A stretch of DNA of 64,000 bases, taken from assembly GCF_016798325.1 (NCBI RefSeq), contig NZ_JAERVO010000004.1, forward strand, positions 310,001 through 374,000, given 5' to 3'. The position numbers and the translations under genes are program-made. The notes below the pieces were generated by a model. It was not told the origin of the DNA. It saw only the letters and a program-made list of their open reading frames with translations, and did no database searches. This DNA is from Marinobacter mangrovi (GTDB lineage: Bacteria; Pseudomonadota; Gammaproteobacteria; Pseudomonadales; Oleiphilaceae). Shown in pieces: positions 50,684 to 59,931 of the stretch. The first letter of the stretch is position 1, and each line of letters begins with the position of its first letter.

Positions 50684-51652
50684 ATGACCAGTCGATACGG
50701 ATATTGGGCCCTGTGTGTATCCCTTTTTGCTTTCTCGCTCTCGGCCCAGGCCGCCGATGCTTTCAAGCCGGCGCCGGACGACGCCTGGCAGAAGATTTCC
50801 GACGCGCTGGGCGTGCAGGTGGGCGGCGATGGCACGGTATCGGCCAGTATCCAGGTGGTGTTCGATGCCAACTCGCCCTACGGCGCCAAACTCTTCAAGC
50901 GCTGGGAAGCGACGGCGCCGGACACACCGGTGCGCTGGGTGCCGATTGCCTACCTGGGCAAGGACAGCGCCGGTCGGGCGATGGCGATTCTGGGAGCGAA
51001 GGACTCGACGGCCGCGTTGCGGGAGAACGCCGAGCATTACGACAATCAGGCGCACAAAGGCGGTTATCCGGTGCCTTCGGCGTTTGCCGACTTCCCGGCG
51101 AAATCCCTGCAGGAAGAACTGCGTCCGTATTGGATCAACACCCTGGGCGGCTACACGCCGGTGACCGTGTTCAAAGCTGCGGATGGTCGTGTGCTCAAGG
51201 CGGATGGGTTGCTGAGTGAGGCCCAGATCCGGCAGATGGTGAGTCAGGCGGCGGTTCAGCTACCGCCGGGTGATGCGTCAGACGGGCAATCCGGTGCCGA
51301 TGTTGCGGCCATGCAGAAGGCGATGGGCGATGACGTCACCGAGCTGACCAACGTCACTGTGACGGCGGCCGCCGCCCAGCCCATGCCGTCGGGCAAGACG
51401 GATTCAAACGGTGCCCAGTACCTGGCCTACATCGCTGAAAATGCACAGATCGGCGATGTCACGGTGAATCAGGCGATGCTGGGCACGGATCAGGTCATCC
51501 GCAATATGGTGTCGCTGATGGGGGACAACAACACGCCCTCGCTGAAAGGGCGATGCCAGTCCGTATCCCTGCATCGGGCAGGGCAGGGGACGGAGAACCC
51601 GACGGTGGTGGCCTATGGCAAGCACTGCACGTTTGAAACGGGCGAACAATAG
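50684..51652 (+). CDS. DsbG/DsbC-like exported protein lacking the CXXC motif
   Basis: 322 residues with a signal peptide (YWALCVSLFAFSLSAQA). The N-terminal 220 residues resemble the thioredoxin-like domain of DsbC/DsbG: SIQVVFDANSPYGAKLFKRW, then GRAMAILGAKDSTAAL and GGYTPVTVFKAADGRVLKAD with the cis-Pro context. The expected CPYC is SPYG, so both active-site cysteines are absent. The C-terminal 100 residues form an extra domain with two cysteines (KGRCQSVSL; YGKHCTFE). It is a periplasmic protein that may have lost redox activity but kept a chaperone or binding role. Confidence 0.7.
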   Translation: MTSRYGYWALCVSLFAFSLSAQAADAFKPAPDDAWQKISDALGVQVGGDGTVSASIQVVFDANSPYGAKLFKRWEATAPDTPVRWVPIAYLGKDSAGRAMAILGAKDSTAALRENAEHYDNQAHKGGYPVPSAFADFPAKSLQEELRPYWINTLGGYTPVTVFKAADGRVLKADGLLSEAQIRQMVSQAAVQLPPGDASDGQSGADVAAMQKAMGDDVTELTNVTVTAAAAQPMPSGKTDSNGAQYLAYIAENAQIGDVTVNQAMLGTDQVIRNMVSLMGDNNTPSLKGRCQSVSLHRAGQGTENPTVVAYGKHCTFETGEQ

Positions 51653-51664
51653 AGGGCAACGGTG

Positions 51665-52060
51665 ATGATTCCCAGGTCAGCGGTCTTGCGCGTGGCCCGG
51701 CCAACCGATCGGTTGCAGGCCATTACCGATATGTATGTGGCCGGCTTGGGTTTCCAGCTATTGGGCTCGTTCCGTGACCATGACGGCTTCGACGGCGCGA
51801 TCCTCGGTCATCCCGAGCACGCCTATCACCTGGAATTTACCCATCACCGGGGCACGACCGTGGGCCGGGCGCCTACGCGGGACAACCTGCTGGTGTTCTA
51901 TGTGCCGGAGCCTTCGGTTTGGGAGTCGAATTGCCAGCGAATGCTGGAAGCCGGTTTCGTGTCGGTCGATGCCTACAACCCGTACTGGGATGTGGCCGGC
52001 CGGACGTTTGAGGACATTGATGGCTATCGCGTCGTTCTGCAGAACCGCGCCTGGTCGTAG
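51665..52060 (+). CDS. VOC family (bleomycin-resistance-like) protein
   Basis: 131 residues. A single VOC fold: SAVLRVARPTDRLQAITDMY, then FDGAILGHPEHAYHLEFTHH and the C-terminal GRTFEDIDGYRVVLQN. The putative metal ligands are His and Glu in YHLEF and the terminal region. Similar short proteins are annotated as bleomycin resistance or glyoxalase-like, without a known substrate. ATG 51665 is preferred to the preceding GTG at 51662. Confidence 0.8.
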   Translation: MIPRSAVLRVARPTDRLQAITDMYVAGLGFQLLGSFRDHDGFDGAILGHPEHAYHLEFTHHRGTTVGRAPTRDNLLVFYVPEPSVWESNCQRMLEAGFVSVDAYNPYWDVAGRTFEDIDGYRVVLQNRAWS

Positions 52061-52384
52061 TGCTTTCTGCCCGGGCTCCGCCCATCGGTGATGCATTTGA
52101 GCCGCGGCCGCTGCGCTGCGATGGGCGTCGAATGTCGCCGGGATACGTACATCTCCCCATGTGGCTTGTGCTGCTCTCAAACCATTGTCGTGCTGCTCTG
52201 GCGCAGGCGTAGCGTTATCCTGACCGATCCGATATGCAGGGTTTTTCGACGCACTTCCGGGCACCGCAGGGAACGTTTCTTGCTGTCCGTTTCTCGCTGT
52301 CGCCGTGCCCAAGGCGTCTTTCACAGACGCTGCAAACGCCTATCGCCTCTCATTCGCTGTTGACCCTGACCAAGGAGTACATGA
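52061..52384. other. Intergenic region upstream of oxaloacetate decarboxylase
   Basis: About 324 bases with no credible gene. Short frames on both strands lack ribosome-binding sites and recognisable products. AAGGAG at about 52371 is the ribosome-binding site for the next gene. I see no repeat, riboswitch or strong hairpin. Confidence 0.5.
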
Positions 52385-53248
52385 ATGGCAACACCCTCCC
52401 AACACGATCTCCGCAAGGATTTCCGTGCGCTGCTGGAAAGCAACCAGTGCTATTACACCGCGTCGACCTTCGATCCCATGTCGGCCCGCATTGCCGAGGA
52501 TCTGGGGTTTGAAGTCGGGATTCTCGGTGGCTCTGTGGCGTCACTTCAGGTATTGGCCGCACCGGATTTTGCGCTCATCACCTTAAGTGAATTTACCGAG
52601 CAGGCGACGCGGATCGGGAGGGTGGCAAGATTGCCGATTATCGCGGACGCGGACCACGGCTACGGCAATGCGCTGAACGTGATTCGCACCATTACCGAAC
52701 TGGAGCGGGCCGGTGTCGCCGCGCTGACCATCGAAGACACGCTGCTGCCGCCCAAGTACGGCCGTAAGTCCACGGATCTGGTGCCGGTCGAGGAAGCGGT
52801 CGGCAAGATCGAAGCGGCGCTGGAAGCCCGTATCGATCCGGCCATGGCGATCTTTGCGCGCACCAACGCGGCCCAGCTCAGCGTCGAAGAGACCATCGAG
52901 CGGGTCAAAGCGTACGAGGCGGCAGGCGCCGACGGCATCTGCATGGTGGGCATTCGCGATTTCGCGCATCTGGAAGCGATCAGCCAGCACGTCGATGTTC
53001 CGCTGATGCTGGTCACCTACGACAACCCCGAGCTGAACGATCGCGAACGCCTGGTGGACAACGGCGTGCGCATCGTCGTCAACGGCCACGCCGCTTATTT
53101 TGCGGCGATCAAGGCCACGTACGACTGCCTGCGCGAGCAGCGCGGCATTGCCGAGGGCACCCTGACCGCCAGCGAGTTGTCCACGCGTTACTCCACCGTC
53201 GACGAGAACGTCGAGTGGGCGCGTCGGTTCATGGACGTCCACGAATAA
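52385..53248 (+). CDS. Oxaloacetate decarboxylase (isocitrate lyase/PEP mutase superfamily)
   Basis: 287 residues, length typical of the PA4872-type oxaloacetate decarboxylases. Motifs: [20 protein letters not shown], the metal-binding [10 protein letters not shown] near residue 92, [16 protein letters not shown] replacing the lyase cysteine loop, and [20 protein letters not shown]. These enzymes convert oxaloacetate to pyruvate and CO2 without biotin. The gene seems monocistronic. Confidence 0.88.
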   Translation: MATPSQHDLRKDFRALLESNQCYYTASTFDPMSARIAEDLGFEVGILGGSVASLQVLAAPDFALITLSEFTEQATRIGRVARLPIIADADHGYGNALNVIRTITELERAGVAALTIEDTLLPPKYGRKSTDLVPVEEAVGKIEAALEARIDPAMAIFARTNAAQLSVEETIERVKAYEAAGADGICMVGIRDFAHLEAISQHVDVPLMLVTYDNPELNDRERLVDNGVRIVVNGHAAYFAAIKATYDCLREQRGIAEGTLTASELSTRYSTVDENVEWARRFMDVHE

Positions 53249-53489
53249 CATTCCGCATCCCCGCCGGAATTCTGCCGGGGAATGGAACCACGTTGGGGGG
53301 CGATTCCGGAACGGCCGGATCACTCCACCAATGAGGTTCCCCAAGATTTGCCCGGTTCTGCCTGGACCTTGGTGTTGGCGCCCGCCCACACGACCTTTTT
53401 CACCATTTTGCCTTGCGTGACTGCCGTTTCCGGCAAAGACAGATTATGCTGAACACTGAAGTATCGCTGTCAGGTTGTTGAAACGCCGC

Positions 53490-54821
53490 ATGTCCGTTGA
53501 TCTCGCATCGCTGTCGCCCAAGTTGGTCCACCTGCTGCTGGACCCGGTTTTCGTGGTTGATGAGGACGGCCTGATTGTCTTTGTCAGTGACGCCTGTCAG
53601 CCGTTGCTGGGGTACTCGCCGAAGGAGATGGTTGGCACGCCGATCGCCGGCTACGTTCATCCGGAGGACCGGGAGCGAACGCTGAACGCCGCCGGGCGCG
53701 TGATGGAGGGGCAGCCCCACATCGATTTCGAGAACCGCTACCTGCACAAGGATGGGCGTGCGGTGCACATCCTGTGGTCAGCGCGCTGGTACGAGGCCGA
53801 GCGGGTTCGAATCGCCGTTGCCCGGGACGTGACCTCGTTGCGTGAGGCCGACCAGAAGCGGGACATCCTGTACCGGGTGTCGCAGGCGGCGCATTCGGCC
53901 GAGGATGCCCGAAGCCTGTGTGAAGCGATTGACCACATCCTCAGTGATTTCCTCGCCACGGACCGTCTTTACGTCGCCCTGTACGACGATGATCAGGGCA
54001 CCTTGTCCTATCCCCGCGCAAGCCGTGATGGCAGCGACTGGGCCAGTATGGCGCTGGCGGAGGATTCGGCGGTCACTGATGCACTCGCCAGCGGTCAGGC
54101 CCTGTTGGCCACGCGGGATCGGTCTCGCCCCGGCGTCGGGCTGAATCGCATTGCGCGGTCGGGTGACTGCGTCTGGCTGGGTGTGCCGGTGGTTTCCCGG
54201 GATCAGGTGTTCGGGATCGTGATTATCGAGAGCCAATCGCCCGCGGCGCACTATTCGACAGATGACCTGGACCTGCTGCAGTTCATCGCCACGCAGATGG
54301 CGGCGGTCATGGAGCGCAAGCAGGCCGAAGACAACCTGCGTTTCCTGGCCCATCACGATCCGCTGACCGGATTGACCAATCGCACACTGTTCTACGACCG
54401 GCTGGAAACGGCGTTGCGGATGGCCCGTCGCTCCGGCGAAAAGCTGGCGTTGCTGTACCTGGACCTGAACGGGTTCAAGCAGATCAATGACAAAATGGGA
54501 CACGACGCGGGCGATCAGGTTTTGTGCGAGGTGGCCGGTCGCCTGATGGCCTGTACCCGGGAGTCGGACACGGTGGCACGCATGGGCGGTGACGAGTTCA
54601 CCGTGCTGCTCACCGGCGTCCACGATGCCAACGCCGTCGAGGCACAGGTCGACAAGATTTGTGCGGCCATGGCGGCGCCGATGCGCCTGGGGGGCGACAC
54701 ACTGACCATCTCCACCAGCATTGGCAGTGCCGTATTCCCCGACGACGGCGACGACGCCGCCCAGCTGCTGCGTGGCGCGGACGCCAGCATGTATGTGGTG
54801 AAGCGGGCGTCCGCCGGATAG
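53490..54821 (+). CDS. Diguanylate cyclase with PAS and GAF domains
   Basis: 443 residues from ATG 53490 (a TTG at 53475 is also in frame). N-terminal PAS (about 15-130: LLDPVFVVDEDGLIVFVSDA), GAF (about 140-270, ATDRLYVALYDDDQGTLSYP) and a C-terminal GGDEF domain (about 280-443). The active site is the canonical GGDEF, and an allosteric I-site RESD lies five residues before it, so the enzyme should make c-di-GMP and be product-inhibited. No membrane segment, hence cytosolic sensing. It complements the c-di-GMP hydrolase candidate at 7482-10337. Confidence 0.92.
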   Translation: MSVDLASLSPKLVHLLLDPVFVVDEDGLIVFVSDACQPLLGYSPKEMVGTPIAGYVHPEDRERTLNAAGRVMEGQPHIDFENRYLHKDGRAVHILWSARWYEAERVRIAVARDVTSLREADQKRDILYRVSQAAHSAEDARSLCEAIDHILSDFLATDRLYVALYDDDQGTLSYPRASRDGSDWASMALAEDSAVTDALASGQALLATRDRSRPGVGLNRIARSGDCVWLGVPVVSRDQVFGIVIIESQSPAAHYSTDDLDLLQFIATQMAAVMERKQAEDNLRFLAHHDPLTGLTNRTLFYDRLETALRMARRSGEKLALLYLDLNGFKQINDKMGHDAGDQVLCEVAGRLMACTRESDTVARMGGDEFTVLLTGVHDANAVEAQVDKICAAMAAPMRLGGDTLTISTSIGSAVFPDDGDDAAQLLRGADASMYVVKRASAG

Positions 54822-54855
54822 ATCCGCCGACGAGGCCCGGGCCTGTTTCCTGACG

Positions 54856-55203
54856 TTACTGATCCGGAGCCAGCGGTTCGCTGATTTCACAGCTGTAAGC
54901 GGTGATCGCCCCCTTCGACAACACCGTCGTCCCTTTCTCCAGCCTCACATAGTGCGCCGTTGGACCGAGGTCCGCCTGACACGCCCTGTCATAGAACGCG
55001 TTGACCTGCGCTTCAGGCTCCAGCGTCACCAGCGTGTAGCTGCCATCCGGATTCGGCTCGAGGACCTGCACGGCCTCCATGGATTCGCCCGTCGGGCTTT
55101 GAAGCGTCAGTGACTGGCGGATGGTGTCTGCACCGGGCGTCTGGCAGCCGGCCAGGGCCGCGGCTAATGCAATCGGGGTGATGCTGTAGCGGTGGTTTCT
55201 CAT
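54856..55203 (-). CDS. Small lipoprotein of unknown function
   Basis: 115 residues with a lipoprotein signal (IALAAALAGC). The mature part is short, with a repeated beta pattern (TLQSPTGESMEAVQVLEPNP) and two cysteines (RACQADL and AYSCEIS). I do not recognise a family. ATG 55203 puts the signal at the N-terminus; an upstream ATG at 55308 would add 35 residues. It is convergent with the diguanylate cyclase gene. Confidence 0.7.
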   Translation of the reverse strand: MRNHRYSITPIALAAALAGCQTPGADTIRQSLTLQSPTGESMEAVQVLEPNPDGSYTLVTLEPEAQVNAFYDRACQADLGPTAHYVRLEKGTTVLSKGAITAYSCEISEPLAPDQ

Positions 55204-55371
55204 CCTTGAGGCTCCTGTGTGACCAATGACGGCAATGTAGCCCGTTTGCCGTCTGATGTCAGCGGCAACGCGTCGTTGCGGTGATCTCACGCATCCATCA
55301 CCCGCCAACGCCCGTAATTACAAGCTGACCGGGCACGGTTGCCGGTGGACGATCACGGACGCGGAGGATGA

Positions 55372-56283
55372 ATGCGAGGAGTCATAATGTCCCTGTTGGG
55401 TGTTTTGCTGGGTGGTTGCGCGACGCACCTGAATGCGCCGGACCAGACGGTGCCGGTGGCGGATCTGGACTGGACGGTGGAGGAGGGCGTGGTGTTTACC
55501 CCCGCCGACTGGCCCGAGCCGCTGGCGGCCGATGTGTATCAGCCGCGGTCGGACCGGCGGCACCCGGCGGTCCTGATCGTCCACGGTGGTGGCTGGCAGG
55601 GGCGTTCCCGGGACGATATGACGAGCACCGCCGAGAAGCTGGCCGAAGCCGGATTCGTGGTCATGAACGTGGCATACCGCTTCGCCCCGGACTATGAGTT
55701 TCCCGCCCAGCTTCACGATCTGCAGCAGGCCATGCATTGGCTCCATGACAACGCCGACCGGCTGTCCGTGGATACCGACAGGATTGCCGGCTGGGGGTAT
55801 TCGTCCGGTGCGCATCTGGTGAGTCTGCTGGCCTTGGTGGCCAGCCAGGGCGGTGAGCTGGACACGCCCTACGGTGGCCCGGCCACGAAAATGGCAGCCG
55901 TGGTGTCCGGCGGTACGCCCAGCGACCTGCGCAAGTTCGGATCGGGAAAGCTGGTGGAGCAGTTCCTCGGCGGCACCGTGAACGAGGTGCCGGATCGCTA
56001 CGCCGCGGCCTCGCCGGTGACCCACATTACGTCCAACGCGCCGCCGTTCTTTCTGTACCACGGCACCTGGGACAGTCTCGTGCCCGTCGATCACGCTACC
56101 GACTTCCAGGCGGACCTGGCCGCGGCGGGTGTTCCCACCGAGATGATGCTCCTGCGTTGGCGTGGGCACATCGCCACCTTCCTGACGGATCAGGCAGTGG
56201 AAGACAATGCCATCCAATTCCTCTATCGCACCCTCGATGTCCATGCGCGATTGGCCTGGGGAAATCCCCAGACCGATCCCTGA
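55372..56283 (+). CDS. Alpha/beta hydrolase (esterase) lipoprotein
   Basis: 303 residues. A short lipoprotein signal with lipobox LGGC is present, and ATG 55387 may be the true start. The hydrolase core has the oxyanion-hole HGGGWQG near residue 70, nucleophile elbow GWGYSSGAHL (Ser near 145), Asp in GTWDSLVPVDH and a terminal His in WRGHIATF. This is the BD-FAE/esterase-lipase pattern. It acts on carboxyl esters at the cell envelope; substrate unknown. The stop nearly abuts that of the convergent LuxR-type gene. Confidence 0.85.
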   Translation: MRGVIMSLLGVLLGGCATHLNAPDQTVPVADLDWTVEEGVVFTPADWPEPLAADVYQPRSDRRHPAVLIVHGGGWQGRSRDDMTSTAEKLAEAGFVVMNVAYRFAPDYEFPAQLHDLQQAMHWLHDNADRLSVDTDRIAGWGYSSGAHLVSLLALVASQGGELDTPYGGPATKMAAVVSGGTPSDLRKFGSGKLVEQFLGGTVNEVPDRYAAASPVTHITSNAPPFFLYHGTWDSLVPVDHATDFQADLAAAGVPTEMMLLRWRGHIATFLTDQAVEDNAIQFLYRTLDVHARLAWGNPQTDP

Positions 56284-57117
56284 TCAGGTTTCGTCGGTCA
56301 GTCTTGCGAACAGGGGCATGAGCAGGGCGAAGAGTTCCGCCTGCGAGGAGATCCCGCACTTGGCGTAGAGCTGGCGGCGGAACACCTTCACGGTTTGCGG
56401 GCTGACGTCCAGGTGCAGGCCGATCGACAGGGACGAATGCCCCCGCAGGATGAACAGCGCCACCTCCGCCTGACGGGGGCTCAGCTTGATGTCGTGCTGT
56501 CGCTTCAGCGCCTCCCGCAGCCGGTCGCCCAGCGGGGCCGGCGTGTGTGGGCGGTTGTCCCCGGGTTCGAAATCCTGCCAATGCTTTTCGGCCAGGGCGC
56601 TCAGGGTGTCTTCATGATCGTGCAGCGCCTGGATTTCCCGCTTGCTGAACGGCGCGCCGCTGGAACGGTCCCGGCCCAGGCAGGCGGTGAGCGTGACCGT
56701 CTCGGAGACGGTGGCGAACACGGCCATTTCGTCGAGCAGGGTGGTCTGCTGGTAATAGGTTTTGTAGTACTGGGTGCGGCGGAAGTGGTCCGGGGCGATA
56801 TCCCGTAACCGGATGATGCCGTGGGTGTCGCCTTTGCGATGCTGGTGATAGAACGGATCCAGCAGGTACGCGCTGCCCAGGTATTCGCTGTCCATGGGCT
56901 GGTACACGATCGGATCCGTGTATTCCCGGTACAGCACCGTAGGGCGCTTTTCGCCGTTGTAGGCGATGATGATCAGGTTGTCGAAGGTGCAATAGCAGCG
57001 CAGCAAGGCCGCGTAGGCGCCTGCAAAATCCGGGGTTCCCAGCGCCTGGATGGCGTGCGCCAGAGTACGATCCGTCTCTCTGTTTTTCACTGGCTCCCGC
57101 CTTTCAATACATACCAC
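56284..57117 (-). CDS. LuxR-type helix-turn-helix regulator
   Basis: 277 residues (or 268 from GTG 57090, which has GGCGGGAG just upstream). The C-terminal HTH (about 210-265) follows the GerE pattern: LSPRQAEVALFILRGHSSLS, then IGLHLDVSPQTVKVFRRQLY and GISSQAELF. The N-terminal 190 residues are a probable ligand-binding domain without an autoinducer-binding signature. It is divergent from the APC permease/nitrilase operon (about 240 bases between), and probably controls it. This is inferred from position. Confidence 0.87.
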   Translation of the reverse strand: MVCIERREPVKNRETDRTLAHAIQALGTPDFAGAYAALLRCYCTFDNLIIIAYNGEKRPTVLYREYTDPIVYQPMDSEYLGSAYLLDPFYHQHRKGDTHGIIRLRDIAPDHFRRTQYYKTYYQQTTLLDEMAVFATVSETVTLTACLGRDRSSGAPFSKREIQALHDHEDTLSALAEKHWQDFEPGDNRPHTPAPLGDRLREALKRQHDIKLSPRQAEVALFILRGHSSLSIGLHLDVSPQTVKVFRRQLYAKCGISSQAELFALLMPLFARLTDET

Positions 57118-57360
57118 ACTGGGGTTATATGCGCCCCCGCGTCGTCTCGTTACCGTTTAAAGACACTGTGATGACTACGTATTGCAGTCTAGCGGTGTCT
57201 CTGCTGAAGCCGCAATGCGCGGACTTGCGGTGGATTCATAACGAGAAAAGACGTGCCAGTGAAGCTCCCATTCAGCCGGTGCGTCATCTATAAAAAGGGC
57301 GCATGGACCAGAACGGCTCTCGGTCCGGTGGAGCGCCCAGACCGATTGTGGAGACGGGTT

Positions 57361-58734
57361 ATGTCAGAAGACAGCATTAAACTGGAGAGAACCTTATCGC
57401 TACGGGCCGTCGTTTTGTTCGGCCTGGCCTACATGACGCCGCTGATCGTCCTGGGGACGTTTGGCGTGGTGGCCAGTACCACCAACGGCTCGGTGCCGAC
57501 CGCTTACATCATCACCACCATCGCCATGCTGTTCACGGCCTACAGTTACGGCATCATGTCCCGCGCCTTCCCGGTGTCCGGCTCGGCCTACACCTACGTG
57601 CGCAAGACCATCGACTCGCGCGTCGGCTTCATGGTCGGCTGGGGCGTGCTGCTGGATTACTTCTTCCTGCCCATGGTCATCTGGCTGATCGGTGCCGCCT
57701 ATCTGCACGCGCGCTTCCCGGACGTGCCGAGCTGGGTGTTCCTGCTGGGCTTCATCGGCATCACCACGGTGCTGAACGTCTACGGCATCAAGCTGGCGGC
57801 GAAGGTCAATTCACTGCTGATGGCGTTCCAGGTGCTGGTGATCGTCTTTTTCGTGGTGCTGTCCCTGCGCCATGTGTTCGCCGAGGGCGGCACGGATGCG
57901 TTGTTCAGCCTGGCGCCGTTTATTAATGCGGATTCCAGCTTTACCACCATTGCTGCCGGTGCGGCGGTCGCGGCCTATTCCTTCCTGGGTTTCGATGCGG
58001 TGACCACGCTCACCGAGGAAACCATCAATCCCCGTCGCAACATCCCGCGGGCGATCATCCTGACGGCGCTGATCGGTGGTGGCATCTACGTCCTGGTGGG
58101 CTATACCACACAGCTCGTGCATCCGGGTGCGGTGTTCAACGATGCAGACTCCGCCGCCTTCGAGATCGCCAAGACTATCGGCGCGGACCTGTTCGGCGCG
58201 ATCTTCCTGGCCGGCATGGTGCTGGCGCAGTTCACTTCCGGCATCGCGGCCCAGGCCAGCGCCTCGCGTCTGCTGTTCGCCATGGGGCGGGATTCGGTGC
58301 TGCCGCGCAAGCTCTTCGGCGTGCTGCACCCGCGGTTCCACACGCCGGTGTTCAGCATCGTGCTGACGGGGCTGATCGGCGTGGTGGCACTGTTCCTGGA
58401 TGTGCTGTCGGCGGCGTCCTTCATCAACTTCGGGGCCTTTATTGCCTTCACCATGGTCAACGTCTCGGTGATCGTCATGTACTTCCGGGACGCGCGGATG
58501 CGTGGTGAATACAGCGCCCTGAAAGGTGTCCTGGTGCCGGCGATCGGCGCGGCCGTGAACCTGTGGCTGATGACCAAACTGGATATCCACGCCGTGGTGC
58601 TGGGTCTGGTGTGGCTGGCGATTGGCCTGGTTCATCTGGCCTACCTGACCCGCTTCTTCTCGCGTCAGCCGCCGGAAGTGGATTTCAGTGAGGACGACGC
58701 CGAGACCCACACCCAAGCCGCCGAACCGGTCTAA
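57361..58734 (+). CDS. APC family amino acid/amine permease
   Basis: 457 residues with about twelve membrane helices. The APC signature is visible in MTPLIVLGTFGVVASTTNGS (helix 1) and the YSFLGFDAVTTLTEETINPR loop near residue 220, with SGIAAQASASRLLFAMGRDS later. ATG 57361 is chosen; a frame to 57253 is open but has no supporting ribosome-binding site. It is followed within about 20 bases by a nitrilase-superfamily gene, so the imported solute is probably an amine, amide or nitrile. Confidence 0.9.
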   Translation: MSEDSIKLERTLSLRAVVLFGLAYMTPLIVLGTFGVVASTTNGSVPTAYIITTIAMLFTAYSYGIMSRAFPVSGSAYTYVRKTIDSRVGFMVGWGVLLDYFFLPMVIWLIGAAYLHARFPDVPSWVFLLGFIGITTVLNVYGIKLAAKVNSLLMAFQVLVIVFFVVLSLRHVFAEGGTDALFSLAPFINADSSFTTIAAGAAVAAYSFLGFDAVTTLTEETINPRRNIPRAIILTALIGGGIYVLVGYTTQLVHPGAVFNDADSAAFEIAKTIGADLFGAIFLAGMVLAQFTSGIAAQASASRLLFAMGRDSVLPRKLFGVLHPRFHTPVFSIVLTGLIGVVALFLDVLSAASFINFGAFIAFTMVNVSVIVMYFRDARMRGEYSALKGVLVPAIGAAVNLWLMTKLDIHAVVLGLVWLAIGLVHLAYLTRFFSRQPPEVDFSEDDAETHTQAAEPV

Positions 58735-58752
58735 CGACGAATGAGGAAAACC

Positions 58753-59628
58753 ATGTCCCGATATCTGCCCCTTTTGCTGGTCCAGGCGCCGGCCCGCCGC
58801 CCGGGTGACGATCCCGGACTGGAGGGTTTCGAGCACGAAGTCGCCACCTACCTGAGCGATTTCGGCCCGGACTTCAAGCAGGCCCGCATGGTGGTCTACC
58901 CGGAGCTGCATTTATGCAGTGCTGAGGGGACACCGGACGAGCGGACGGCGCAGCTGGAGGCAGCAGCCGAACCGATGTCCGGCCCGCGCATCCAACGGCT
59001 GGGCGAGATCGCCCGCAAGCTCGGGATCTGGCTGCTGCCGGGCACCGTCTGCGAACGCGGCGAAGACGGCCACCTGTACAACACCGCGCCGGTCTTCTCG
59101 CCGGACGGTGAGCTGGTGGCCGCCTACCGCAAATGCTTTCCGTGGCGACCGTTCGAGCCGTACCAGCCGGGCAAGGAATTCGTGGTGTTCGACGTGCCCG
59201 GCGTGGCCCGGGTCGGGCTGGCGGTCTGCTATGACATCTGGTTCCCGGAGGTCTCGCGCCAGCTGGCCTGGATGGGGGCCGAGGTGATCATCAACCAGGC
59301 CGCGACGACCACCTGCGATCGGGCGCAGGAGCAGATCCTGGTGCAGGCCAATGCGATCTTCAACCAGGTGTTTGTGGTCAGCGCCAACATGGCCGAGCCC
59401 GCCGGAATGGGGCAGAGCCTCATCGTGGATCCGGAAGGGCGCACGCGCACGGTCATGCCGGGCGCCACCCCCGGTATCCTCACGGACGTCCTCAATCTCG
59501 GCGAAGTCGAGCGGGTCAGACAGTTCGGCACGGCGGGACTGAACCGGATGTGGTCTCAATTCCGGGACGACGACCCGGTGATCGAGCTACCGGTGTACGG
59601 CGGGCGGCTGGACCCCAAAACGTTCTGA
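58753..59628 (+). CDS. Carbon-nitrogen hydrolase (nitrilase superfamily)
   Basis: 291 residues. The Glu-Lys-Cys triad is visible: Glu51 in VVYPELHL, Lys127 in AAYRKCFPW and Cys159 in VGLAVCYDIWFPE. The enzyme should cleave a nitrile, amide or carbamoyl bond. ATG 58753 has AGGAAAA just upstream and is preferred to the ATG at 58741. It is co-transcribed with the APC permease upstream, which suggests uptake followed by hydrolysis of one nitrogen compound, regulated by the divergent LuxR-type protein. Substrate unknown. Confidence 0.88.
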   Translation: MSRYLPLLLVQAPARRPGDDPGLEGFEHEVATYLSDFGPDFKQARMVVYPELHLCSAEGTPDERTAQLEAAAEPMSGPRIQRLGEIARKLGIWLLPGTVCERGEDGHLYNTAPVFSPDGELVAAYRKCFPWRPFEPYQPGKEFVVFDVPGVARVGLAVCYDIWFPEVSRQLAWMGAEVIINQAATTTCDRAQEQILVQANAIFNQVFVVSANMAEPAGMGQSLIVDPEGRTRTVMPGATPGILTDVLNLGEVERVRQFGTAGLNRMWSQFRDDDPVIELPVYGGRLDPKTF

Positions 59629-59787
59629 GGCCGTTCCTTCCGGGCGCAGGCTGAACAAATGGCAAGGTGATCTTAATCCGGGGAACCGCCGGCGTTTGCT
59701 AGGATCATCGAAGTAGACGACTTATCGCCTGACGCGACAGAGCTGGTCGCGCGGCGGTTTCCCATCACCTGCCAGAAGGAGTCCGGT

Positions 59788-59931
59788 ATGACGATTCATC
59801 TTGAAGTGGCCCCGCTGATTACGCTGGGCGCGGGCCTGGCGATTCTGTTCTTCCCGCGGCTGCTCAACTACATCGTGGCGTTCTATCTCATCGCGCTGGG
59901 TATTCTCGGTCTGCTGGGGCACGGCTTCTGA
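59788..59931 (+). CDS. DUF3096 small membrane protein (47 aa)
   Basis: 47 residues from ATG 59788, with AGAAGGAG about 7 bases upstream. Nearly all hydrophobic, with two short membrane segments around a turn: GAGLAILFFPRLLNYIVAFY and LIALGILGLLGHGF. This matches the DUF3096 family of tiny membrane proteins with the FPRLLNYIVA motif. Function unknown. It is short enough to be missed by length-filtered gene finders. Confidence 0.8.
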   Translation: MTIHLEVAPLITLGAGLAILFFPRLLNYIVAFYLIALGILGLLGHGF

